In this document: positions 1 to 4,925 of the stretch, piece by piece
Layout of the letters: every line of letters starts with the position of its first letter
Numbering within the stretch: the first letter of the stretch is position 1
Assembly (NCBI GenBank): GCA_013812995.1
Contig: JACCSL010000513.1
Span: forward strand, 1 to 5,955
Direction of reading: 5' to 3'
From: Ardenticatenales bacterium
GTDB lineage: Bacteria > Chloroflexota > Anaerolineae > Ardenticatenales > Ardenticatenaceae
DNA: 5,955 nt
Notes under the pieces: model-generated
The model's input: the letters and a program-made list of their open reading frames with translations, nothing else
The model's database searches: none
Told to the model about the DNA's origin: nothing
Program-made: the position numbers and the translations under genes

Positions 1-81
1 GCGCTGGACCCGGACGCCGTCGATCTCGTCGTCGCCGAGCTCCAGCGGCGCGGCCACATGCCCAGAATGGTGGAACCATGA
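1..81 (+). CDS. 3' end of an upstream gene, translationally coupled to the helicase-associated gene
   Basis: An open frame enters from the left edge and gives 26 codons (beginning ALDPDAVDLVV, ending MPRMVEP) before a TGA at 79-81. The TGA overlaps the ATG of the next gene as ATGA, the usual sign of translational coupling within an operon. Composition matches the next gene: GC-rich third positions and an amphipathic, Leu/Val/Arg-rich tail. Too little is visible to name the product. Genes for helicase-associated-domain proteins often sit beside an XPB-type DEAD/DEAH helicase gene, so that is a candidate, but nothing in these 26 residues proves it. The frame itself is well supported by the overlap; the identity is unknown. 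Confidence 0.6.
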   Translation, partial: ALDPDAVDLVVAELQRRGHMPRMVEP

Positions 82-2357
82 GCCCCGAGACCCCATCGCT
101 AAAAGAGCTACTGGGGCGCTACCGCGCGGCTGCCCTGAAGACGATGGCCAGCACCGCCCGACTGGCGGAGAAGGGACCCGCCAAGGAGAAGCTGGTGGCG
201 GCACTGGTGAAAGCGCTCAGCCAGGGTGCACCCGAGCGGCTGGCCGCGCTCGACGAGACGGCGCGTGCCCTCTTTGCGGAGGTACAGCACGCCGGGGGGC
301 GGGCCGACTGGGGCGCGCTCCTGGCCGTCGCGCAGCGTGCACAGATCGTGACCGCCGTCCAGAAGCAAAAGCGCTACGGGGGCGAGGAGTTGCTGACCGG
401 TAGCCCCCTTGGACAGGCACGTAGCTACCAGGATGTGCTGGCCCGGCTGGAGGCGCGCGGCTTGCTGCTCGGTGAGAGTGCGCTCGACCCCTCGAAATCC
501 GTCATCGACTTCGGCCTGGCGCAACAGTACGTGATCCCGCACGAGGTCGCCGCACAGTTACCCCCGCCCGCCCCCCGCCAGGCCGTGGTCCTGGCACCCC
601 CCGCGCAGGTGGTAGTCTCGGAGGCAGCCGCCTTCAGCCGCCAGCTCTACGCCCTGTGGAGCTACCTGTGGAAACAGCAGCCGGTGCTCCTCACCTCCAC
701 ACAGACGCTCTCCAAACGCGACCTGAAGAGCCTGGCGACCCTCCACCCGCAGCCCTTCGACGCGGCGGCCCTCAAGCGCGAGGATGAGTTGCCCTGGCTC
801 TACTTCCAGCGCCGCCTACTCCAGGCCCTCGGGCTCGTGCGGGAGGGGAGTGGCCAGTTACAGGGCAACCCGACCGCCGCCGAGGCGTACTGGGACGCGC
901 CGCTGGTGACGCGTGCCGCGCAGTGGACCCGCGCCTGGCAGGAGGGTGACTGGTGGGTGGAACTGGAGCACCTGGGGGAGGTCAAGTGGCGACCCGGCAG
1001 TGCCTTCGAGCGGCTGCGCGCCCCGGCGCGGCTACGCGAGGCTCGAACGCGGCTGCTCGCGTCGCTGGCTGCTCGGGGGGCCGGGGGCGCGTGGCTGTGG
1101 CTGGATGATCTCCTGGCCCAGCTCCAGATGGCGGAGCGCGACCTGCTCCTCGACTACCAGCCGAATCGCTACTACTACGGCTATCAGATGGTCACGCACC
1201 GCTATCAGGCGCAGCAGAACCGCCAGGGGTGGGCCTTCGAGCCGGTAGCCACCGATAGCGAGGGCTGGCAGCGCGTCGAGGGCGGCCTGGTGCAGCATGT
1301 CGTCCACCTTCTGCACTGGCTGGGGCTGGTCGATCTGGGGCGCGATGCGGCAGGCAAGCTCGTAGCCCTGCGCCTGAATACGCTCGGCGAGCACCTTCTG
1401 GCGCGCGGTCCCGCGCCGCAACAGGCAGCGGCGAGCGGTGGCCGCATCGTGCTCCAGCCAAACTTCCACCTGGTGGCCTTTGGTCCAGTGGCGGAGCGCG
1501 CCCTGCTGGAGGTCGAACGCTTTGCCGACCGGCTGGGGGCAGACCAGGCCATCGAGTTCGAACTGACGCGGGCGAGCCTCTACCGCGCGCAGCAGGCGGG
1601 GATGGACGCGGGCGCGGTCCTCAGCCAGCTGGCGGAACTCACTGGCAGTCCGGTCCCGCAGAATGTGGCGCGCACCCTCGAGGAGTGGCAGGCGGCCCAC
1701 GAGCGCGTCGTGATCCGGCGACAGGTGTCGCTCTTGCAGGTGGGCGATGAGGGACTCCTGGCACAGCTCCTGGCGACCCCCGAGAGCGGCTTGCGGGCGC
1801 TCTCGGCCACGATGGCGCTGGTGGAGCAACCAGCAGCGGCAGAACGCACCCTACAGGCGGCAGAGCTCGCGCCGGTGCAGGGTCATGATCGGAGCGGGCG
1901 TGGCGGGCTCACGCTCTCGGAGGAGGGGGTTGTGCAGTTCCGGCACCAGGTGCCGGATATCTACCTGCTGGGACGTGTGCAGCAGCTGGCTGAGGAGAGA
2001 GAAGGCCAGTGGCACCTGACGAGTCAGGCAGTGGAGCGCGCGCGCCAGACGCTGGGACTGGAGGCGGAGGCGCAACTGGCCGCGTGGCGCGCGCTGCTCT
2101 TCGGCCCGGAACCCCTCTGGCTGGAGCGGCGCATCAAGGCCTGGTGTCACCACTACGGCCAGGCACGGCTACATACGGGGCCCCACCTGGAGGTGCGCGA
2201 CGAGGCGGTGCTTGCCACGCTCCAGTCCGATCCCCGGCTCGCGCCGTACCTGAAGCGCTTCAAGCCGCGCGGGCCGCTACTGACGGTCCAGGCAGAGGAG
2301 CTGGCGGAGCTGCGCGCCCTGCTCGCTGAGTACGGGATCGAGGTCCGCGAGCCATAA
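78..2357 (+). CDS. Helicase-associated domain protein (XPB/Ssl2-like, Helicase_C_3 type)
   Basis: A 759-residue soluble protein with no signal peptide or membrane segment. The most recognisable part is about residues 455-550, starting GRIVLQPNFHLVAFGPV and continuing through a Leu/Ala-rich helical stretch ending near VVIRR. This resembles the helicase-associated domain (Helicase_C_3) of proteins linked to XPB/Ssl2 helicases. I see no Walker A (GxGKT) or DExx box, so it is probably not itself an ATPase and more likely an accessory partner of a helicase in DNA repair or transcription-coupled processes (inference). The N-terminal 190 residues are helical and end in a Pro-rich linker (AQLPPPAPRQ). 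A Trp/Tyr-rich central part includes NRYYYGYQ. The C-terminus (about 640-759) looks like a compact helical domain. The ATG at 78 is chosen because it overlaps the upstream TGA and has a partial Shine-Dalgarno GGTGG at 69-73. Codon use is uniform and there is no sign of decay. Confidence 0.75.
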   Translation: MSPETPSLKELLGRYRAAALKTMASTARLAEKGPAKEKLVAALVKALSQGAPERLAALDETARALFAEVQHAGGRADWGALLAVAQRAQIVTAVQKQKRYGGEELLTGSPLGQARSYQDVLARLEARGLLLGESALDPSKSVIDFGLAQQYVIPHEVAAQLPPPAPRQAVVLAPPAQVVVSEAAAFSRQLYALWSYLWKQQPVLLTSTQTLSKRDLKSLATLHPQPFDAAALKREDELPWLYFQRRLLQALGLVREGSGQLQGNPTAAEAYWDAPLVTRAAQWTRAWQEGDWWVELEHLGEVKWRPGSAFERLRAPARLREARTRLLASLAARGAGGAWLWLDDLLAQLQMAERDLLLDYQPNRYYYGYQMVTHRYQAQQNRQGWAFEPVATDSEGWQRVEGGLVQHVVHLLHWLGLVDLGRDAAGKLVALRLNTLGEHLLARGPAPQQAAASGGRIVLQPNFHLVAFGPVAERALLEVERFADRLGADQAIEFELTRASLYRAQQAGMDAGAVLSQLAELTGSPVPQNVARTLEEWQAAHERVVIRRQVSLLQVGDEGLLAQLLATPESGLRALSATMALVEQPAAAERTLQAAELAPVQGHDRSGRGGLTLSEEGVVQFRHQVPDIYLLGRVQQLAEEREGQWHLTSQAVERARQTLGLEAEAQLAAWRALLFGPEPLWLERRIKAWCHHYGQARLHTGPHLEVRDEAVLATLQSDPRLAPYLKRFKPRGPLLTVQAEELAELRALLAEYGIEVREP

Positions 2358-2418
2358 GCTCACGGACCGGCACCCTCTTACGGCACGCTATGGGCACGGC
2401 AAGCGTCCACCCACCTGA

Positions 2419-2461
2419 TGCACGGCGCGCGTGGGGGTAGAGCGTGTACGCTAGCCGTGCA
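2419..2461. repeat. Imperfect stem-loop just after the helicase-associated gene
   Basis: TGCACGGC (2419-2426) is the exact reverse complement of GCCGTGCA (2454-2461). Inside it lies a second short palindrome, AGCGTGTACGCT (2441-2452). It starts 62 bp after the stop codon of the helicase-associated gene. There is no T-tract, so it is not a standard intrinsic terminator; it could be a 3'-end stabilising structure or chance in GC-rich DNA. Confidence 0.4.
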
Positions 2462-2483
2462 CGTTCCCCCTCTCCTAGTTGCC

Positions 2484-2552
2484 TCCCCTCCCCTGCCCCT
2501 TCTACCGGCTACCCTCTTGCGCACAGGCGTCCGGGCAGAGCAGGGGAGGGGA
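2484..2552. repeat. 13-bp perfect inverted repeat with polypyrimidine/polypurine arms
   Basis: TCCCCTCCCCTGC (2484-2496) pairs perfectly with GCAGGGGAGGGGA (2540-2552) around a 43-nt loop. The right arm can instead pair with an earlier segment: CGTTCCCC (2462-2469) matches GGGGAACG (2548-2555). A TTTT run (2557-2560) follows four bases after the right arm. A terminator for the upstream operon is possible, but the long loop and short T-run make that weak. It lies directly before dispersed repeat A (2567). Confidence 0.4.
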
Positions 2553-2566
2553 ACGCTTTTGCATCT

Positions 2567-2595
2567 GCATAATATCATACAATCATATAGTCATA
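2567..2595 (+). repeat. Dispersed octameric repeat, copy A
   Basis: Positions 2567-2586 match the consensus GCATAAAATCATACAATCAT at 19 of 20 bases (difference at consensus position 7). The 8-bp rhythm continues with a further step at 2583 and another TCATA at 2591, so CAT-type cores occur at 2567, 2575, 2583 and 2591, exactly 8 bp apart. Surrounding DNA is much more GC-rich. Same orientation as copies B-E. Confidence 0.7.
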
Positions 2596-2756
2596 GGCGT
2601 GGTACAGCGCTTTGTGGTAGGTGACCCTGTGGTACAACGATCAGGCAGATGACTGCTATAGATCAGGTGGCCAAAGGTCGTGCTAACGGAGGCTGCGGTG
2701 CTGATATGAAGAGAGCCTGGTGCTGAAACGCGAGACCAGCGACAAGTTGAGCAGTG

Positions 2757-2812
2757 CCCTGTCCCCGCATAGTCTGGGAAGTCTCGCCTGCCGGGCAGGA
2801 TTGGGGACAGGG
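2757..2812. repeat. Nested inverted repeat (10-bp outer stem, 5-bp inner hairpin)
   Basis: CCCTGTCCCC (2757-2766) and GGGGACAGGG (2803-2812) are perfect reverse complements. Between them CCTGC (2787-2791) and GCAGG (2795-2799) form a tight inner hairpin with a 3-nt loop. No T-tract follows. It lies near the middle of the interval between repeats A and B. It may be the folded core of a small non-autonomous element or a structured RNA; the function is unknown. Confidence 0.5.
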
Positions 2813-3001
2813 GTGGCAATAGTACAAGGCGCACCAGCAGGCGCGCGACACGATACCGGACGGCGATGGAGCTCGACATCATCAACCGCTGTGGGTAGCA
2901 CCCTCCTACGCGTCCCATTCGGCAACGTAGCCGTTGCAACTGTCCCAGCAGAAGGCAATAGCGTTGACCGAAGGAGCCGGAGGTTGAGAGAAGTCAGCAG
3001 C

Positions 3002-3030
3002 ACATAAATTCATACAACCATAAATTCATA
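3002..3030 (+). repeat. Dispersed octameric repeat, copy B
   Basis: Positions 3002-3021 match the consensus at 17 of 20 bases, the most divergent copy. Four octamer steps are visible at 3002, 3010, 3018 and 3026, with CATAAATTCATA occurring twice 16 bp apart (3003-3014 and 3019-3030). This is the copy on the left of the first tnpB unit; copy C is on its right. Confidence 0.65.
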
Positions 3031-3068
3031 ACAAAACATGTTACCCTTATTCTGGTCCTGAAAGCCAC

Positions 3069-3106
3069 GGGTCGCATGATTTAGAATAGCCATGTCAGCG
3101 TGACCC
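3069..3106. repeat. Bulged stem-loop in the tnpB upstream region
   Basis: GGGTC (3069-3073) pairs with GACCC (3102-3106). Further GC/GC and CATG/CATG pairing is possible inside, with bulges. The right arm overlaps GTGACCCTTAT (3100-3110), which repeats GTTACCCTTAT (3040-3050) with one difference, 60 bp apart. IS200/IS605 ends often carry subterminal hairpins, so this could be part of the left end; the evidence is modest. Confidence 0.3.
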
Positions 3107-3135
3107 TTATAGATTTAGCCCGTAAAACCCAGGAG

Positions 3136-3215
3136 GCTTCGCCTAAAGCGCCTACTGTTGGCCAGCCCTGGGATATAAGGGCTTGCCCTGCTTCGCTTAA
3201 AGCGCCTACTGTTGG
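3136..3215 (+). repeat. Pair of 26-bp direct repeats, 54-bp period
   Basis: 3136-3161 and 3190-3215 are identical at 25 of 26 positions (a single C/T difference at 3143/3197); each contains TAAAGCGCCTACTGTTGG. The intervening part of the 54-bp period carries its own hairpin, AGCCCT (3164-3169) with AGGGCT (3178-3183). The array stops 26 bp before the tnpB promoter. Likely part of the element's left end or a control region. Confidence 0.65.
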
Positions 3216-3226
3216 TAGCCGCTTTA
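3198..3226. repeat. Imperfect palindrome upstream of tnpB, candidate left-end hairpin
   Basis: TAAAGCG (3198-3204) pairs with CGCTTTA (3220-3226). After one C/C mismatch, CTAC (3206-3209) pairs with GTAG (3215-3218), leaving a 5-nt loop. It uses the second 26-bp direct repeat as its left arm; the first repeat lacks the matching right arm. Subterminal imperfect hairpins are what IS200/IS605 TnpA recognises at element ends, so a left-end role is reasonable but inferred. Confidence 0.5.
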
Positions 3227-3241
3227 GATTGGCTTATGTGC

Positions 3242-3270
3242 TTGAAAATACAGTACAAATGATCTATAAT
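3242..3270 (+). promoter_or_regulatory. Sigma-70-type promoter for the first tnpB (leaderless start)
   Basis: TTGAAA (3242-3247), a 17-bp spacer and a perfect TATAAT (3265-3270) match the housekeeping promoter consensus very closely. The tnpB ATG is at 3278, 7 bases after the -10 box, so transcription should begin at or within a base or two of the start codon. The intervening bases TCTCTCT contain no Shine-Dalgarno. Both facts point to a leaderless mRNA. Confidence 0.75.
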
Positions 3271-3277
3271 TCTCTCT

Positions 3278-4387
3278 ATGATTCTGACTTTCAAGTACCG
3301 ACTTACCCCAACCCCCGCACAGCGCACAGCCCTCACGCGTACGCTCGATGCGGCGCGTTGGGTATACAACAAGACACTTGAGGTACGACGCGATAGCTGG
3401 GCGGAGCAGAAAAAGAGCATGTCCAAGTATGACACGCATGGCCTGCTGCCCGGCTGGAAAGCGGAGTATCCGTTTCTGCAAGACGCCTTCTCGCAGGTGC
3501 TGCAAGAGGCCCAGGAGCGCGTCGATTTGGCCGTCAAAGCCTTCTTTCGGCGCGTGCAGGCGGGTGAAACACCCGGCTATCCGCGATTCCGGGGCAGAGA
3601 GGGCTATGATTCCTTCGCCTTCCCGCAACCCGGCTTTGGCTGGAAGCTGCTGGATAACGAGCGGGTGCGCCTCTCCAAGATAGGCGACGTGAAGCTCAAA
3701 CTCCATCGACCCCTCGACGGCACCCTCAAGCGGCTCATCCTCACGCGCGACCGGCTGGGGAACTGGTACGCCTGTTTCGTGGTCGAGGCCGAGCCGCGCG
3801 TGCTGCCGCCCTCCCCCCATATCACGGGCATTGACCTAGGGCTCGCGGTCTTTGCGACCCTCGCGCATGGGCCGCCCATCGACAACCCGCGCTTTTTCAG
3901 ACGGGACGAGTTGGACTTGGCAAGGGCGCAACGCCAGATGGCGACCTTTGACAAAGATACGCCCAAGCGGGCCAGAGCCAAACGCAAGGTACAACATATC
4001 CATCAGCGCATCAAGAATCGACGCAACGACTTCGCACATCAGGAAAGTCGTAAGTTGGTCAACCGCTATCAAGTCCTGGTGTTTGAAGACTTGAACGTAG
4101 CGAACATGGTTAAGAATCACTCGCTTGCCAAAAGCATCAGCGACGCGGCGTGGAGCCAACTGGTACGGGAAGCGACCTACAAGGCAGAATGGGCCGGTAG
4201 GTCGCTCGTCCTGGTCGACCCCAAGTACACCTCGCAGGACTGCTCTGGCTGTGGTGAGCGCGTTCCCAAAGCCTTGTCGGTACGGGTCCATGACTGTCCA
4301 CACTGCGGTCTCGTCTTGGATCGAGATCTGAATGCCGCTCGCAACATTCTTGCTCGTGGATTGGCGAGCATCGGTATCAATCCGTAG
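3278..4387 (+). CDS. tnpB: TnpB, RNA-guided RuvC-like endonuclease (IS200/IS605 family)
   Basis: The 369-residue protein has a typical TnpB order. It starts with the N-terminal MILTFKYRLTPTPAQ, followed by a Trp/Tyr-containing helical region (AARWVYNKTL) and the FRRVQAGETPGYPRF segment. The RuvC-I motif GIDLGLAVFATL has Asp186, and RuvC-II VFEDLNVANM has Glu270. A zinc finger follows with Cys322, Cys325, Cys340 and Cys343. RuvC-III DRDLNAARNIL has Asp348 and Asp350; Asp350 is the probable third catalytic residue. All are intact. TnpB uses an omegaRNA from its own 3' end to cut DNA beside a short motif, which helps the element persist after excision. The tail after RuvC-III is very short (ends ASIGINP) and is followed by tandem TAG stops. 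The ATG at 3278 fits both the family N-terminus and the leaderless promoter. Convergent with the second tnpB; no adjacent tnpA. Confidence 0.93.
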   Translation: MILTFKYRLTPTPAQRTALTRTLDAARWVYNKTLEVRRDSWAEQKKSMSKYDTHGLLPGWKAEYPFLQDAFSQVLQEAQERVDLAVKAFFRRVQAGETPGYPRFRGREGYDSFAFPQPGFGWKLLDNERVRLSKIGDVKLKLHRPLDGTLKRLILTRDRLGNWYACFVVEAEPRVLPPSPHITGIDLGLAVFATLAHGPPIDNPRFFRRDELDLARAQRQMATFDKDTPKRARAKRKVQHIHQRIKNRRNDFAHQESRKLVNRYQVLVFEDLNVANMVKNHSLAKSISDAAWSQLVREATYKAEWAGRSLVLVDPKYTSQDCSGCGERVPKALSVRVHDCPHCGLVLDRDLNAARNILARGLASIGINP

Positions 4388-4494
4388 TAGCCCATGTGCT
4401 TCCAGCCTTGGGAACAGTCACGGGGTTTGCTTTCCCCTCCACCACCAGCGATACGCCTCCTGACCGCAGCAGGCTCCACAGGCGGATCGGGAAT
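4345..4494 (+). ncRNA. Candidate omegaRNA (reRNA) scaffold of the first TnpB, with H-type pseudoknot
   Basis: TGCTCG (4351-4356) pairs with CGAGCA (4365-4370). The loop of that hairpin holds GGATTG (4358-4363), which pairs perfectly with CAATCC (4378-4383), two bases before the stop codon. This is a textbook H-type pseudoknot: two 6-bp stems, 1-nt loops and a 7-nt third loop. TnpB omegaRNAs are known to overlap the tnpB 3' end and to contain a pseudoknot. Downstream, GGGG (4422-4425) can pair with CCCC (4434-4437), or GGGAA (4410-4414) with TTCCC (4432-4436). The 5' end and the scaffold/guide junction are not known; 4494 is used as the end because repeat C starts at 4495. Confidence 0.55.
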
Positions 4495-4514
4495 GTATAA
4501 AATCATACAATCAT
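4417..4514 (+). repeat. 98-bp unit, copy 1 (ends conserved, middle divergent)
   Basis: Begins GTCACGGGGTTTG (4417) and ends with dispersed repeat C (4495-4514). Without any gap, its first 21 bases match those of 4608-4628 at 16 positions and all five differences are transitions. Its last 20 bases match those of 4686-4705 at 18 positions. The start-to-start distance from the 5' motif to the repeat is 78 bp in both units. The middle is essentially unrelated apart from a shared CGCCT-like patch. This copy coincides with the presumed right end of the first tnpB element. Confidence 0.55.
4495..4514 (+). repeat. Dispersed octameric repeat, copy C
   Basis: Matches the consensus at 19 of 20 bases (difference at position 2). 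CAT-type cores at 4503 and 4511 keep the 8-bp step; the rhythm stops after the second. It begins 107 bases after the tnpB stop codon, a plausible distance for the right end of the element. Confidence 0.7.
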
Positions 4515-4583
4515 ACCCCGCCGTGACTATCCCCTACCCTATCACTTCCCATCGTATCTGGCGCGTCGCCCCAGAGTCAGGGA

Positions 4584-4612
4584 GCATAAAATCATACAAT
4601 TATTAAAGTCAT
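4584..4612 (+). repeat. Dispersed octameric repeat, copy D
   Basis: 4584-4603 matches the consensus at 19 of 20 bases (difference at position 18). Cores lie at 4584, 4592 and 4600; a further TCAT follows at 4609, off the rhythm by one base. The final GTCAT (4608-4612) is also the start of 98-bp unit 2. Start is 89 bp after that of copy C. Confidence 0.7.
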
Positions 4613-4660
4613 GGGGCTTGTCCTCCCCGCAACCGCTGGTGCAAGAGCGCGCCTGAAGCC

Positions 4661-4686
4661 CATCCTCCATAGCAAAATGGATGATG
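4661..4686. repeat. Stem-loop directly before repeat E
   Basis: CATCCTCCAT (4661-4670) pairs with ATGGATGATG (4677-4686) at 9 of 10 positions around a 6-nt loop. The right arm ends on the first base of repeat E. A hairpin set directly against a conserved terminal sequence resembles IS200/IS605 and REP-type ends. Confidence 0.5.
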
Positions 4687-4705
4687 CATAAAGTCATACA
4701 ATCAT
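4686..4705 (+). repeat. Dispersed octameric repeat, copy E
   Basis: Matches the consensus at 19 of 20 bases (difference at position 8). Cores lie at 4686, 4694 and 4702, 8 bp apart. It starts 102 bp after copy D and is the last copy in the window; none was seen in 4706-5955. Confidence 0.7.
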
Positions 4706-4925
4706 CACAAAGGAGATATAGCTTCTGTAGCCTGCCCTTCCAGCCCAACAGTAACAACAGCTTCTGGTACCTCACATCTTTTCCCACGCAGGCACACTCC
4801 CATGTTCCTCTCGAATGGCGCTGTTGCGGCATGGTCCTGTCATCGCGATCACCAGTCCGGAAAAGTCTCAAGTAGCCATGCTCTATAACGGAGTATGCAG
4901 TTCGCCTCATCGACTTGTCCGCCGT

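Larger units (their letters stand above)
2358..3277. other. 920-bp gene-free region with inverted repeats, dispersed repeats and tnpB upstream sequence
   Basis: No frame here has a recognisable product, a good ribosome site and consistent codon use together; short frames exist on both strands but look accidental. In order it holds an imperfect hairpin at 2419-2461, a 13-bp inverted repeat at 2484-2552, dispersed repeat A (2567-2595), a nested inverted repeat at 2757-2812, repeat B (3002-3030), a bulged hairpin at 3069-3106, the 26-bp direct-repeat pair (3136-3215) with a palindrome (3198-3226), and the tnpB promoter. G+C falls towards the tnpB side, consistent with the right part being the left end of an inserted element. 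Confidence 0.6.
3032..4494 (+). mobile_element. IS200/IS605-family tnpB-only (IS1341-like) element, ends approximate
   Basis: The unit contains an intact tnpB, upstream direct repeats and hairpins, and a folded 3' end typical of TnpB guide RNAs. No tnpA (Y1 HUH transposase) frame is present, so movement would need one in trans. The limits given are simply the inner edges of dispersed repeats B and C, which flank the unit on both sides. The true left and right cleavage sites cannot be fixed from sequence alone, because this family makes no target duplication and has no terminal inverted repeats. Confidence 0.5.
4608..4705 (+). repeat. 98-bp unit, copy 2 (possible orphan right end)
   Basis: Starts GTCATGGGGCTTG, has CCCC at 4625-4628 in the same register as copy 1, and ends with repeat E. 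Because copy 1 is the region directly after tnpB, copy 2 may be an orphan right end or guide-RNA relic of a related element that has lost its tnpB. The homology is short and could also reflect shared binding sites. Confidence 0.5.
4391..4925. other. Gene-free region between the convergent tnpB genes
   Basis: About 535 bp without a credible gene. The left half (to 4705) holds the first tnpB's 3' RNA region, repeats C, D and E, and two 98-bp units with matching ends. The right half, 4706-4925, shows no repeat, strong hairpin or promoter that I can support. Short frames, including one starting inside repeat E at 4681, have no ribosome site or recognisable content. Confidence 0.6.

Noticed and set aside
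1032..1829. 265-codon minus-strand frame inside the helicase-associated gene
   Set aside because: It is an antisense shadow of a GC-rich gene, with residue content expected from reversed Leu/Ala/Glu codons.
2583..3003. Minus-strand frames of 106 and 118 codons, considered as a decayed transposase
   Set aside because: No transposase motif or family similarity could be recognised, and the longer one begins and ends at arbitrary points.
2720..3007. 95-codon plus-strand frame
   Set aside because: No ribosome site, no recognisable domain, and it spans the nested inverted repeat; competing frames of similar length exist on the other strand.
3100..3381. 93-codon plus-strand frame over the tnpB promoter
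   Set aside because: It reads through the direct repeats and promoter and overlaps the tnpB start in another frame.
4422..4437. Intrinsic terminator after the first tnpB
   Set aside because: The GGGG/CCCC stem is only 4 bp and no T-tract follows; it is better read as part of the guide-RNA or right-end region.
4495..4705. CRISPR-like array formed by repeats C, D and E
   Set aside because: Intervals between repeats are about 69 and 82 bp, the copies are only about 20 bp and not identical, two more copies lie hundreds of bases away, and no cas gene is present.
4681..4875. 64-codon plus-strand frame starting within repeat E
   Set aside because: Its start lies in the repeat, it has no ribosome site at a suitable distance, and the composition is not gene-like.
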